A stretch of 64,000 nucleotides of DNA, from NCBI GenBank assembly GCA_032207245.1, contig CM063502.1, forward strand, positions 133,017,205-133,081,204. Reading direction: 5' to 3'. This document shows positions 1-11,709 of this stretch, one piece after another; position 1 is the first letter of the stretch; each line of letters starts with the position of its first letter. Source of the stretch: Pardosa pseudoannulata. Taxonomy: Eukaryota > Arthropoda > Arachnida > Araneae > Lycosidae. The translations under genes were made by a program, and so were the position numbers. The notes under the pieces were generated by a model. That model saw nothing but the letters and a program-made list of their open reading frames with translations. It had not been told where the DNA came from and ran no database searches.

Positions 1-477
1 TAGTGACAGGCTTGAAAATGATAATTTTAATGGCTAAAACTGATAAAGTACTCACAGATTTTTAAAAGTAGTGACCAACTTTTATTAGTATTTTAACAAT
101 GACAAAAGCTCATAAGTTTGAAAATACTGATTTTATAGACTAAAACTAAAAAGTAATGAAATATTTTGAAAAAGTATTAACCAACTTTTATATAGAAATG
201 AGTAAATAAAAGTTAAATCTTGTACAACTGCAATCTTTTTTTTTTTTTACTGTTATTCAGAAATAATAAAAATTTTCAGTAGATCAATTTCATTATAAGC
301 TCTAAAATAGAACATAGTCAAGATTGAAATGCAATTCAAAATGGGGAGGACATTTCAATTAGGTTTCCTCTTTTATTACATACATAGACTAAGACAAAAA
401 CATATATAAAAACTATAATATGCTGCAAAATTATATCAAAATTGTAATAAAATATTGTATCATCATTAACGTTAGCA
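1..477. other. AT-rich DNA, no gene seen
   Basis: Short A/T runs and stop codons in every frame. No motif, repeat boundary or coding pattern that I can support. Confidence 0.5.
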
Positions 478-655
478 TGTAAACCTTTTTTGGGTGTTGG
501 CCTTCCCCAGAAGTCTCTCCACCAGTCCCTCCATCTTTTGTTGGGTCTTCCTCTTGATCCTTCACACAAATGAGTTGCACCTTAATGGGTGTTCTCTCTG
601 CATTCATTCTTAAGAGGTGACCATCTCATCTCATTCTAGTCAATTTTAAGATTTG
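478..655 (-). pseudogene. Decayed C-terminal tail of a LINE reverse transcriptase
   Basis: On the minus strand about 45 codons read GHLLRMNAERTPIKV and then, after a frameshift near 562, GSRGRPNKRWRDWWRDF. The pattern G-H-x-x-R-M ... R-G-R-P-x-x-R-W-x-D is the usual extreme C-terminus of many animal non-LTR retrotransposon polyproteins (RTE/craniofacial-development-protein-2-like tails), just after the reverse transcriptase. The rest of the polyprotein is not visible at higher coordinates, so this is a 5'-truncated, frameshifted relic. The family assignment is inferred from the tail motif only. Confidence 0.6.
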
Positions 656-3600
656 ATTTTGTCCTCCCTTTTATAGATTTTGCATAATTCAAGGTTATAT
701 CTCTTTTGCCAGGTGTTGTTTTCCCTGACAGCCCCAAAAATACCTCTCAGGACCTTTCAAAAATTGCCAAGACTCTCTCTTCCTCCATTGTCAAGGTTTA
801 GGCCTCTTAATCATAGGTTAAAATAGATTTAATAATTTCATGCATAAAATAATCTTTATCCTTCTCTTAATTAGTTGGAACTAATAGGATAGTTAAATAT
901 TATATAGCAACATCCTAATATATAGCAATAAATAATTAAGAATAGTTAAGAAAGTATTCTATCTGGAAACATGCATCGGCCAATGAAGCCACATAAATCT
1001 GCATATTGATTAGAAAGTTGCCTTGTATCTCTTCCACCACTTCCCCAACATAAATATTCAACAAGTTCACAAGCTTTTGAAGACATTTTGCAGTTTCTCA
1101 TAATACTGCCCTTAATTTAGTATAATTTTAGAAAAATAAAGTATTCAAATAAAACAAAATTATTTAAAATGCTTTTACAATAATGCAATGGTGGATTTAA
1201 ACTTCAAATTACTTTTATTTAACATTTTATGAACTTCTTTTAAGCATGAAGTTTCCTATTGCATGAATAGAGGGTACCACCAATATCAAAATGCATAATA
1301 ACTGATATCTCATTGCAAAAAATGAAATTTTTCACACTCACAGCAATTTTGAACCAATTAAGTCCACAAGAAATGCAATGTATAAGTTTCTTCTAGCACC
1401 AAAGCTGTGAGAAACAACATATAGCCTAAATAATGAAAAGTTCAAACAATTTATAAGATATAAAATTTGCAAACAGTAAGTTAAAGAACACAATACATAA
1501 TCAAAAACTCAAGGTACTGGAAAACATAAAAAAAAGATATATTTTTATGGTAATTTATAATTTTTTTATAGGACATAAGACAAGGATAACACAGTTCATG
1601 AATAATAATTATGTTTGCAAAAGACCTGAATGATGTGATTCCTGAAATATTGGTAGCAAGAGTGAAATTAAAAGGCAAAGCTAAAAAATGCTAAAAATCA
1701 CAAACAACTAAATTAAGATAAAGAGTAAAATCAAATTTTAGCCCATGAAAAAACCATTATCTTGACCTTCACCTTTTATATGTACTTGCTTTTGAAATTA
1801 TTTAAATGTTAGCTCCTAAATTACCAATGTGATAAATAGTTTTAAATCTGTAAACTATGAAAACGTGAAAAGTTATTGAAAACACCATTATATCATACAT
1901 TTAATATATGTTTTGTCATATGTAAGTGCATACCTTAAATTTAAGACAATAGAATAATGAACACTTTTCATTAGTCTTAATAAATTTAATCTGAAATTAA
2001 TAATTTTAAACTTATTGTTTAAATAAAAGATATTTTTAGCAATCATGTTACATTTACATGAAGTCCTATTTTTAATTATATATAGGAACTGTATAGATAG
2101 GGAGCAAATGTTATGCTTTACTTTATAATTCATTTTATATTAGATCAAATTTTTTAATAGTGAAAAAGCTAGTTGATTACTTAATGAATGCTGCTATAGA
2201 GAATGTAAGCAGTACTTATTTGAGACGTTTTGGGTTAAAAAGTAGAATTTGTATATCTCTTTTATTTTCTATTACTGCATTACTTATACTTATTTTAATA
2301 ACCTTGAAATATACAGAACTTTAATTATGAATTAGTTATAATATCTGTGTCACTTTTTGCATATTTTATACAAAAATGTATTTGTTAACCAATTGACACA
2401 GGAATTCATCAACTGACTTATTTGAAGTATGAAATCACGCTGTCAGGCTTGTAAGTATTCTAGGGAACATGCTGTATAATAATTTACTTGCATGTGTATG
2501 AAATATAATGTGAATGTAAAATATTCCTGTCATTAGAAATACTAATCTTGATCTTATAGATCCTGAAATTAAAGAATATGAAAAACATTTGGATTTTATT
2601 TATATGGAATTGAGAAGTATATAATATTACTATGGAATTGAGAAGTATATTTTCTTTATAAAAATCCATATAAAGCAAAAGAATCATTATAGACTTACCC
2701 AATTATTCCTGTATCTTAAGGTCAGACTATTAAACCAATGAATCTAAATTACTTCTTTGGATAATTCAATAGTCCTTTTCCTTCACTAAAATCTCAAATG
2801 TTTACAAACAATTCTTTTAAAAACACCTGATATTCCTAAGAAAAAAATGTTATAAGTGTAAGTATGTGTAGCACAGTACTAGCATTTGAATATTTAAAGA
2901 TTTTAGTTTTCTACAGAGGGAAATTCCATGGATTAAAATTATATAATGTTATAAAATGTGAAATCAACCATAAAAACAAGTCATCATCTACCATTAAAAT
3001 TTCTGATGAAATGGTACAAAAGTTGAAAACAGGAAAAGCAGAGAAATAATTTTGTTGACTTGAACCAAAAAGAAATACACAAATATACATAAGAAAAACA
3101 TTTATCTTTTCGAAAATTATAATAACTATGGCACCAGCAGAAACAGAAGCATCTAAAACCTGGGATAAAAATTACATAAGTTGAACATGATTGGACGTTC
3201 AAAGAGTGATGTAGTTATGTTTCTTCTGACAACCTTTATTGTTGAAAAGCATTGCCAATTCTGTACATTTTGACTGCATTTCAGGTATCATTACATTGAA
3301 TTTCAGTATGCCAAGCGATAATAGAAATGATGGAATTAAAGTATGTCTGTTGTAGAATTTTATTTTAAAATGTATATGGCAGACCACGCTATGTATATAA
3401 CTATACATAGCGTAAAACGTAAAATAATATATCCAAAAACATAAAGTAATACTGTTACTCTGTGCAATGTCAAGAGGAGAATTGACAAGCTATTTTACGC
3501 ATTAGCTATGATGCATGGAAGCATTTGATAGATATTAACATAATAAGAAATTTTGGAAACCATCTGTGCAGAGATAACGAAAGAATTTACAAGCGATGGA

Positions 3601-4859
3601 CTGTACAACAATCTTTTATTTCTAATATCACAGCACATCTCATGCGGCATCTGTTCCATCTTAATAGTAGTCTTTTCTTAATAACAATAATAAAGTTATA
3701 TAATGATAATATGTAAATATTATGGATTTCACTTTATCATAGTTGTTATGAAACTTGTTAACTTTATGATGTAATTTTATTTTTTAGATGTAATTCTGTT
3801 AGACTTTATTCTTCTTTTAATATTCAAATCATCTTTGAATCATTTGAAAATGCTACAAGAGTAAAAGGAAATGTCTGTGGTAACATTGAAACACTTTATA
3901 TATATACTTTTCAAGTTAGTTGTGTTTCAGATACCACAAAATTAAATCCAGAAAGGATATAGAGCACTTTTCTAGATGGAAATGATGGCCAAATTTAAAA
4001 AATATATATATAAATAAAAGAAAAATAACTATTTTTTTTTGTTCAACCTCTGTGTTGTGCTTTTCTTTAATTATATATTTTTAGCACTTAGAAGGAGAAA
4101 TTTTTCATTTTTATTATTTAAGAAACAGTTTGTACCATTGAAAAAAAAAATTAATACTGATTTCAGAGGAATGAAAGAATTACAGCGGCATAAGTATAAT
4201 ATAAATGTGTGGTGTGGTCTAAAATCACCTATCTCATTCTTTTTTATACCTATTATCTATTTTTCAAATCTTGCAGAATTTAAAAATGACTTATGTAATA
4301 AAAACATCAGCTTATTTCAAAGCACATGCCTATTCTATTATATAAAAATAATAAACAGAAATCATAGTTTTATTAAACTATGAAGATTGTTAAGAAATAA
4401 ATAATATTCTTGAAATGTTCATCAATTAATTAATAAGTTGAAACTTCAGTCATACTACTTTCAATTTAAGTTTAAAAACTAGTTATAGATGTATGCATAT
4501 TAATGTCTGGGTGGAGATGCAATGGAGTAAATTCCTGTATTTGCCGTAAACTACAAAAATGCCTCAACTTTTCTCAGAGATTGGAAAATAAATTGTTACT
4601 TAAAGCAACTCAAAAATGTGTAATGCAGTTCTACAGCCAGTCTTTAGCAACTATAGTTTTTATGTATGCTTACAGCTAATTGTACAACTACATCACATCT
4701 CAGTTAGTAAGAAATTGCATTTCTTCTAAACTCTGAGAATGGTGTAATGCAGTTGTACAGTTTTAAACCCAAGAATTTATAATTAGACCCACCCAAACAG
4801 TGTGATGGCATTCAGCTGGGCAATTGTAATTATTACGTTGGCATTCAGTTGAGGAATTG
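656..4859. other. AT-rich intergenic DNA
   Basis: No supportable gene. Open frames here are short, low in complexity and without recognisable domains. Small structures: a perfect hairpin at 3386-3413, a 20-bp direct duplication at about 2602-2621 and 2632-2651, and imperfect repeats before 4860 (a GTGTAATGCAGTT motif near 4617 and 4743, and a TTGGCATTCAG motif near 4807 and 4839). Confidence 0.5.
3386..3413. repeat. Perfect 12-bp inverted repeat (hairpin)
   Basis: ACGCTATGTATA at 3386-3397 pairs exactly with its reverse complement at 3402-3413 across a 4-nt spacer. No coding context. It may be a footprint of a palindromic mobile sequence or simply a cruciform-prone site. Confidence 0.7.
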
Positions 4860-4864
4860 TAGTT

Positions 4865-5214
4865 CGTCGTAAAAATATAAAAAAAAAAAGTTTCTTGTGT
4901 TGAAAATTAATACTCCAAAAGTATTAATACTGCCAAATCTCATTTATTTCACAAATTAACATGCCAACTAGAGTCCAAGACTCACCAAGTTAAATAATTT
5001 TTTCATAGAACACTGTTAAATTAAACAAAACAGAATGAGAACTAGCTTGTTGCCACAACGTACAAAATAATATACTTATCATAATAAATATCGTTCAGTT
5101 CACGGTGACAAAAATTAAACAATGATAAATAAATTCACGTAAGCAAAATAATAAATTTAAATAATTGTTTTGCTTTTAACATAATAAACCGAAATTTATA
5201 AAGTGGATCTCACA
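4865..5214 (-). repeat. 3' LTR of the BEL/Pao element
   Basis: 350 bp. Read on the minus strand it begins TGTGAGATCCAC at 5214 and ends in the TACGACG region at 4865, where the last bases are CG instead of the CA seen in the 5' LTR. Apart from a few substitutions, a 12-bp indel and a shorter A-run it matches 20173-20559. Confidence 0.9.
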
Positions 5215-5449
5215 TCCTCCCACCTTGAGGTGTGGAAGTCCCACAGCTCAACAACTATATTATCACACGGTAAGCGCGTACGCACTGACAACCCTTTCAC
5301 GCTACTCTTTCAGAGAAATACAATAGATTTAGGGTGTCGTTCTTCAAGCTCAACTTTTCCCACCCGGTATGGGAAAAGTCGAACTAGTTGAAGTAGTCGA
5401 ACTAAATCAGCCAATCAGAGACGAGAAATGTGAGAGAGCAATTTTCAAG

Positions 5450-6055
5450 ATGGCTGCTGTTGCACGTGTGTTTGAGTGGACATCTGAAATGGAAGCTTAT
5501 TTTATTTCAGAAGTAGAGTGCAGAAAAAATATTTATGACATCAGGGATCCACTATATACTAAAAAAGTCCTGAAGCGTATAAGCTACGAAGAGATTTGCC
5601 ATAAACTTATTGAAAAGGGGCATCTATTCACTGTTGGTAAGTAATTGTTTCACTTGTATATTTTTGCATGTATGTATTTTTTTTACCTACTTATCTTCAT
5701 ATTTAAGTTTTATGAAACATAAGATTATATATATGCTTATGTATTTATATATTCTCTCTTCAAAATTGTTGTTTTTCTTTTTTTTTTACCATTATTCAAT
5801 AAATGTCGCCAAATCATCGCCAATGTTTATTCACATTTCATAGATTAGATTGTATATGTATGAATGTTTGGTTTGTAGTTAATTTCAGTTCGATAAATCT
5901 TTTTCAAGCCTAAATTAAAGATTAACTAATGATAAATGATGTGTTTTAATCAGTTATGTACTGAAGGATAGTGGTTTTTTCTTAAGGGGGGTTTATATTA
6001 AAAGATCTTATAATGTTTGTGCATCAAATCTGAGTATAGTAAAATAGTTTGTTTG

Positions 6056-6146
<91 letters not shown>

Positions 6147-6347
6147 CATGTATGTGTGTGTGTACGTAAATATATATTACTTATTCATCACATGTATACA
6201 TTATAGATTTTTACTTAAATGTTTTATGTTTGAGTTATAAAAAATTAAATACTTGTTTTCTTTTTTAGAACTGCTGCTGAGAAATTTTAGCAATATGAAA
6301 ACGTATTATAGGAGGGAGAGGAAGAAAATGATTATTACTATGATGTG
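5450..6347 (+). CDS. MADF-domain DNA-binding protein of PIF/Harbinger, two exons
   Basis: Exon 1 runs from the ATG at 5450 (MAAVARV, preferred over the upstream in-frame ATG at 5369 because the sequence before it looks like element leader) to a GT donor at 5637. Exon 2 begins after the acceptor near 6267 and ends at a TGA near 6347. The reading FEWTSEMEAYFISEVE ... YDIRDPLY ... SYEEICHKL, continuing as LLRNFSNMKTYYRRERKK, is a MADF/Myb-SANT-like fold, which in Harbinger elements recognises the element ends and helps bring the transposase to DNA in the nucleus. The protein stops right after the MADF region (about 90 residues), shorter than usual, so it is probably truncated. The intron carries the (TA)n(GA)n tract. 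Confidence 0.72.
6057..6147. repeat. Compound microsatellite (TA)n(GA)n
   Basis: About 35 TA units are followed by about 10 GA units, inside the intron of the MADF gene. Open frames across it (Tyr-Ile repeats) are artefacts. Confidence 0.97.
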
Positions 6348-6738
6348 AAAATGTTTATTAATTCAACTGAAAACATAATCACAAAAGACATAAGAATAAT
6401 ATATGTGTAAAGTTCAAATACCAGCAAGTGCAATATGTATTAATTGGTATATAAAAGGATATGCTAGAAAGTGTGTGCTTCCATAATAGTAATTTTTGTT
6501 CAAAATCTAATTCTGAGTAAAAAATATCTGCTTCAGTTACATTATTATATATAAATATCTTAAAATAAATGCAAAGCTAATTCAAATATATGCTTTTACC
6601 AAACTGAGTAAATTATTTCAAATATAACTCTTCGTTCTTATAGAATTATAGACAACTAAAATAAACAAAATTGACAAAATGAAAATGCTTTATTGCTTGA
6701 TAACAATATGTCAGATTAATATATGCCTGAAACAACAA
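6348..6738. other. Interior spacer of the Harbinger element
   Basis: AT-rich DNA between the 3' ends of the two convergent Harbinger genes. No motif seen. Confidence 0.5.
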
Positions 6739-9050
6739 TTAATGTAGGTTACACATTTTTTTTTGCCAAGGAACAGCTCCTGTTGTATTAAAATAATTAC
6801 ATAATATATTTTGAGTGTCCTTGGCAAAACTTGAAGGCTTGGTTGGTGTTTTTTTTAATTTCCTCAATTCATCTTTTGCATGATAATCCCCATAATTTAT
6901 TTTCATATTTACAATATCCTCACTATCAATGCTTCCAGTAGGTACATACAAATTGCCTGCTCTAATTTTTAGAAAGTTGTGCAAAGCACAAGTGGCAAGG
7001 ACAATTTTTTGTACCTTTACTGGAGAAGAATTGATAGTTTTTTGGAATATTTGAAATCTTGAGGATAGAATTCCAAATGCATTTTCAACTACTCTTCGGG
7101 CTCTTGACAGTCTGTAATTGAATATTCTTTTTTGTTCTGTAAGGGCTTTTCCAAGATAAGGTTTCATTAAATATGGAGTAAGGGGGAAAGCATCATCAGC
7201 TACTATGGTATACTGCATAGCAGTTTGGGTTTTTGGTAGTACACCTACTTTAGGAATATTTAGAATATTTGATTCTAACGCTGTTTTTAATGTGCTTTTC
7301 CCCCAAACTCCACCATTACTAATTCTACCATTTGTTCCCACATCCACATATAAAAATCTTAGATTAGCATCAACCATTGTTAACAGCACAATACTAAACT
7401 CTCCTTTGTAATTGAAAAATGTAGAGCCTGAGCCTGGAGGAGATTTTATCTTGATGTGCTTTCCATCCAAAGCACCTATACACAATGAAAAATTCCATAA
7501 ATTAAAAAATTGATCAGAAATTTCTGTCCATTCTCTTTCAGTCTTTGGCACTGATAAAAATTCATCTTTTAAGACTTTGTATATGGCATTACACACTATA
7601 GGTATTATGCCTGAGATTGTATTTTGGGCCACTCGAAATTGGAATGACAGAGAGCTTTGAGTTTCACCTGAAATAAAAAAATCTGCATTTAGAGTCACAA
7701 TACAAATTATGTAGTTAAAAATATAGTTATTTTAACATATTTGAATTTATATACACATAAGCAATGTTTTAAATATGCAAATGATTTTTAGTATTTATTA
7801 ACTATTTAAGATAATTTACCTGTTGCAAAATAGCGCAAAGTAAGTGCCAATCTCTCTGCTGCTAGGATTGCATCCCTCATTACAGTATTTTCCTTTGCAA
7901 TATGGGGAGTAACCTTTTGCAGCAAAAACTCGAAGTCATCCTCAGCCATCTTCTGTATCCTTCCTGATCCTGAAACAAAAAAATATTGGAATTCAGCTGA
8001 CTAGAAACTGTACAGTAGAGGTTAAAAAAAATAAACTCTAAGGATTAAGTCTAAAAGTTTATGCAGTTATAAAACTAATATATTAAATCTATAGTAAATT
8101 TCTAGATTTCTATTACAATATTTGAATAAATGAAAATTATTCTACATAATTGTATGAGACATCTTTTTTGTACCAAAATATAATCAAATAAAAATGATAG
8201 CAGAAAAGCATAGTATTTTATGCCAAAAAATCATTTACAGCATTAATTCATTAAATAGAGAGAAAAAATTAGAGGGAAAATTGTTAACAGATTGTATAAC
8301 AAACATTATTTAAATAGAAAAAATACAGAAATAAGACAAATTTCTACTAACTTATCACTGCTGGACCAACCACTTTCCCTTTTTAATTAAAAAAAATATT
8401 ACATACTAATTTTTTTTTAAATATTCTAAGGTAAGTTTCAATTTGAAATTAAAAATCATGTAATACTTTTAGAAAATTAAAAAGGAAATTAGATAAATGA
8501 TTTACAAGATTTGGGAAAATTAAATAGCAAGTGTGTGTTCATGGAAAATGCAGATTACTGGATTCTATAAAATAAAGCTTTAATTTTGAATGTTTTTTTT
8601 TAAGATCTTATTACTGTCACACATTATAATTCATAATAATGTGCCCAAATTTTAGGTATTTACAAGAAATTTTAACCTGTATGCAACAACATATTTTGTT
8701 ACAAAAAAAGTACAGAAATTTTCTATCCAAAATAACCGTTTTGGCTAAACTATCAAATAATGTCAAATAATGTTGATATTTTAATTAATAACAAATAGAA
8801 ATGATTGTAAAAGGCGAAAGGATGCAAGGAATTTTTTCTAGACAGGAAAAGAAATTATAAAATTTATAGTTACCTCTAGTGCTAATTCTCTCATTAGGTT
8901 TTCATAGCAACCTTATTTATTTCGTCGACGAAGCCACTCTCTAGTCCAAATTTTACGTTTTCGTCTTTCGTCATCTTTCGTCTCTTCTTCAATAATTGTT
9001 AATGCTAAAAGCACTGCAGTACATGCCCGTTTTTTCTGCAAGAGACTCAT
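6739..9050 (-). pseudogene. PIF/Harbinger (HARBI1-like) DDE transposase, three exons, disrupted
   Basis: Exon 1 starts at the ATG at 9050 (MSLLQKKRACTAVLLAL, then IWTREWLRRRNK). An in-frame TAA follows, after which the frame continues GCYENLMRELALE to a GT donor near 8873. Exon 2 is about 7971-7822: YRRWLRM, then a small frame-changing deletion, then DFEFLLQKVTPHIAKENTVM and LRYFATG. Exon 3 (about 7667-6739) is intact and holds the nuclease domain: first Asp in GALDGKHIKIKSPPG, second in VADDAFPLTPYLMKPY, Glu in RRVVENAFGILSSRF. The family cuts and pastes DNA at 3-bp TWA-type targets with its MADF partner. The stop and frameshift make this copy inactive as read; exon 3 alone has full family features. 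Confidence 0.9.
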
Positions 9051-9140
9051 TGCAAAAATGAAAAAAAAAAAAAAATTCCGAAATCTGAGAGAAAAATATT
9101 GTACCAACTATTCACGTGGTTACTAGTGGTTAGTGCTACC

Positions 9141-9306
9141 AGGTTCCAAAAAATTTTTTAAGCCAGGTGATATTTGTACAGTCGCCAATAAGGGATTCTA
9201 CGCCAAAATTTGGTACGATCATTTCGACGGCATAGTAACCCTAATCGGTAGAAACTGCAGGGTGAAACAGTTGTCTGTGCATTTTTAAACTGTCGTGTGA
9301 TAAGCC
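9141..9306 (-). other. 3' untranslated part of the BEL/Pao element
   Basis: Sequence between the pol stop and the Harbinger right end, continued at about 5225-5365 on the far side of the Harbinger insertion. No reading frame. Confidence 0.6.
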
Positions 9307-11117
9307 TTAGAGATCCAACCTTTCGGGAATTTTAACAGTCCGTCCTAGTCTTGTCTTGTTTGGAACAATTGCGTAGTCGATGGAGTTGTCGTCAGAACAC
9401 TTAGGAATAGCATTCTTCATAGAGACGATTTTTGTAGATAATGCATTTTTGTCAGGTGGAAAAGACGAATCATTAGAAGAGATCTCTAAAGGTAATACGA
9501 GCTGAACTGGACGCAGAATTTCTCCTCGAGATGTTCTAAGTTTAATTAATCGACACACACCGTCTTTCCCTGGCAGAATTTCTGTCACTTTCCCCAGTGG
9601 CCAGTCGATTCTATTGGCGTTGTCACTTTTTATGAGAACAATGTCCCCGGCAGTTATCCTCGAAGTTCTAGTCTTTTCCGGCCTCCTTATCAAAGATCCA
9701 AGATATTCGGACCTGAACATCTTTCGTATGTCCTTCTGCAAAGCTAACCTGTACTTGATACGATGGTTGAGACTTTTATGATCTGCCGCATCACAGTCGG
9801 GAACACCAGAGTTTTTGATATCCTGAAGAAACATCGCAGGGGTAAGTGGAACAAATTCTGAGTCACATTCATCGATGTAAGTCAAAGGGCGTGAGTTGAT
9901 TACAGATTCACAATCACAAATAACTGTTGTCAACTCCTCGAATTCCAAACTTGTTCTTCCAAGTATTCTTCTCAAAAGATTTTTAAGAATACTAATTAGT
10001 CTCTCCCCCCATCCATCCCACCATGGTGATGAACGGGATTAAATTTCCACTTAATTGGACGAAGAACATTGTCGCTACAAATGCGGTCCCAATCTAAACT
10101 TCTAAGCAAATTGGAAGCTCCAACAAAATTAGTGCTATTATCACAGTACATGGTTTCACATCAGCCTCTCCGAGCTATAAATCGTCATAGAGCTAACAAA
10201 AAGCTTTCGGTGGATAGCGATGAAACAAGCTCTAAGTAGACAGCTCTATATACGGCACATGTAAAAATGCATACCCACGCCTTCTTCCCATCTTTTAAAA
10301 ATAAAGGTCCTGCCAGGTCAATTCCACAGATCTCGAACACGTTTGCCTGTCGTATTCGATCTTCAAGCAAAGAAGCAGATACAACATCACAACATTTAGA
10401 AGAAAATCTTTTGCAAACGACACATTTTGAGATAACAGAACTCACTGTTTTTCTTCAACTCAAAATCCAAAAATGTTCTCTCAAAATATTAAGCAAAATT
10501 AGAGTTCCAGCATGATTATTTTTGATATGGTGAGAAAATATTAGTCTTTCGACAACTTTATGATTGGACGGGAGAACAACTGGTTCCCTAAAATCTTCTG
10601 TATCCTGACGGATAATTATTTTCGTCTTGAGCCGTATTATTCTATCGGCATCCTTATACGCACTCAGAGTTTTTAGTTTTGCATCATGCTCGTTCACAAA
10701 AGATTCCGACTGGACCAATTTTATCACTTGTTTTCTGCTACCCTGTATTCTTCAGTATCCAAACTTCCCTTTTTCCTTAGCTGAACATCGCATCTGCAGC
10801 TCTTCACAAATCTCAAAATCCATCCCATTAACTTCACAATGCTTTCATATTTTGAAAATCACTGATAAAACCAGCCTGCAGATGAGCCTTGATTTACAGA
10901 CACCAAAGCTAATATTGAGCTTTTCTTTTTCTCTTTTAGTATCTCATCTTCATCAATCACATATTCATTGCATGGTCCTTCGTCTTCAAATAAAGTAAGC
11001 CATTTTGGCCCCTCCCACCATCTAGTTTTCACTAAAATACTTGCTTTGCATCCTCGGGAGGGTAAATCAGCTGGATTTTCAAATCCAGAAATATGACGCC
11101 AAGAAAAAGCTTGGGGG
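9307..11117 (-). pseudogene. BEL/Pao pol, distal half: RNase H end, integrase, Pao C-terminal domain
   Basis: Reading down the minus strand from 11117: AFSWRHISGFENPADLPSRG is the end of the RNase H region. The H2C2 integrase zinc-binding part follows (RLIFSHHIKNNHAG ... CVVCKRF), then the start of the catalytic core (FEICGIDLAGPLF). The middle of the core near 10000-10180 is frame-broken. The last open part (9307-9975) has the distal integrase plus the Pao C-terminal domain with ITAGDIVLIKSDNANRIDWPLGKV, ending RTVKIPERLDL. At least three frame changes separate these blocks, so no functional polyprotein is made. The run of five C at 11113-11117 (+ strand G) puts the first block one base out of frame with the proximal half. 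Confidence 0.88.
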
Positions 11118-11709
11118 TAATTCCATACCAAATCAACACAAGGTTTCTACCTGACCCCCTCCAATTTTGATTAAATTTGGTATAGTAAGTGACTTAATGT
11201 TAATAAAGAAAATCCCCAAATCTTATGTTCAAATAATAATTGGTTTGGGAGTTATAAGGCTTTAAAGTTGCCAGATTTGTCTAAAAAATACACTATCAGC
11301 ATACCTTTAAATTACACTTGCTACTCACCTAATTAAGTTAGAGATATGTGCAAGGTGTTATTTTAAACCTTTTTTTAATGGGCTTTCATATGACATACAA
11401 CACATGATGACTTGAAAATATTTTTAAAAATTTAAATTTAAATTAAAATTTAAAATTTAAATTTCTCAAAAAGTCAAGTTTTTAAAATTTTGAAAAAAAT
11501 CTCAAAAATTGCTCATATTATTGTTAATTAATCCTCAAAGTTTCATATTGGGATCATAGTGGGATCCCAAGCTACAAAAGTTTTTTGTTGGATATATTTA
11601 CTATTGGAATAACGAAAATGAGAACATGCATTCATTATTTTTAATCTAACTCAGCTGTATAGGATGGCATTAATGCTTACACACTACCTTATCAACATAT
11701 ACTCTAGTA

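Larger units (their letters stand above)
5366..9140. mobile_element. PIF/Harbinger DNA transposon (ends approximate)
   Basis: Two divergently placed genes at opposite ends face inward: a MADF/Myb-like DNA-binding gene on + (5450-6347) and a DDE transposase gene on - (6739-9050). That is the standard two-gene layout of PIF/Harbinger elements. It sits in the 3' untranslated part of the BEL/Pao element, between the pol stop (9307) and the 3' LTR (5214). I could not fix the terminal inverted repeats: the left end contains AGTCGAACTAGTTGAAG and the right end, reversed, GTAGCACTAACCACTAG, which are only loosely alike. The 3-bp target duplication was therefore not established. Confidence 0.85.

Noticed and set aside
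4039..4383. 114-codon ORF on +
   Set aside because: AT-rich, biased to Phe, Asn, Lys and Ile; no motif, no neighbour evidence.
5203..5391. ORF on + across the BEL LTR edge
   Set aside because: It spans the LTR, the purine tract and the Harbinger edge; no conserved content.
6049..6240. Tyr-Ile repeat ORFs over (TA)n tracts (also 25840-26074, 57653-57928, 59448-59657, 59865-60047)
   Set aside because: Microsatellite translations.
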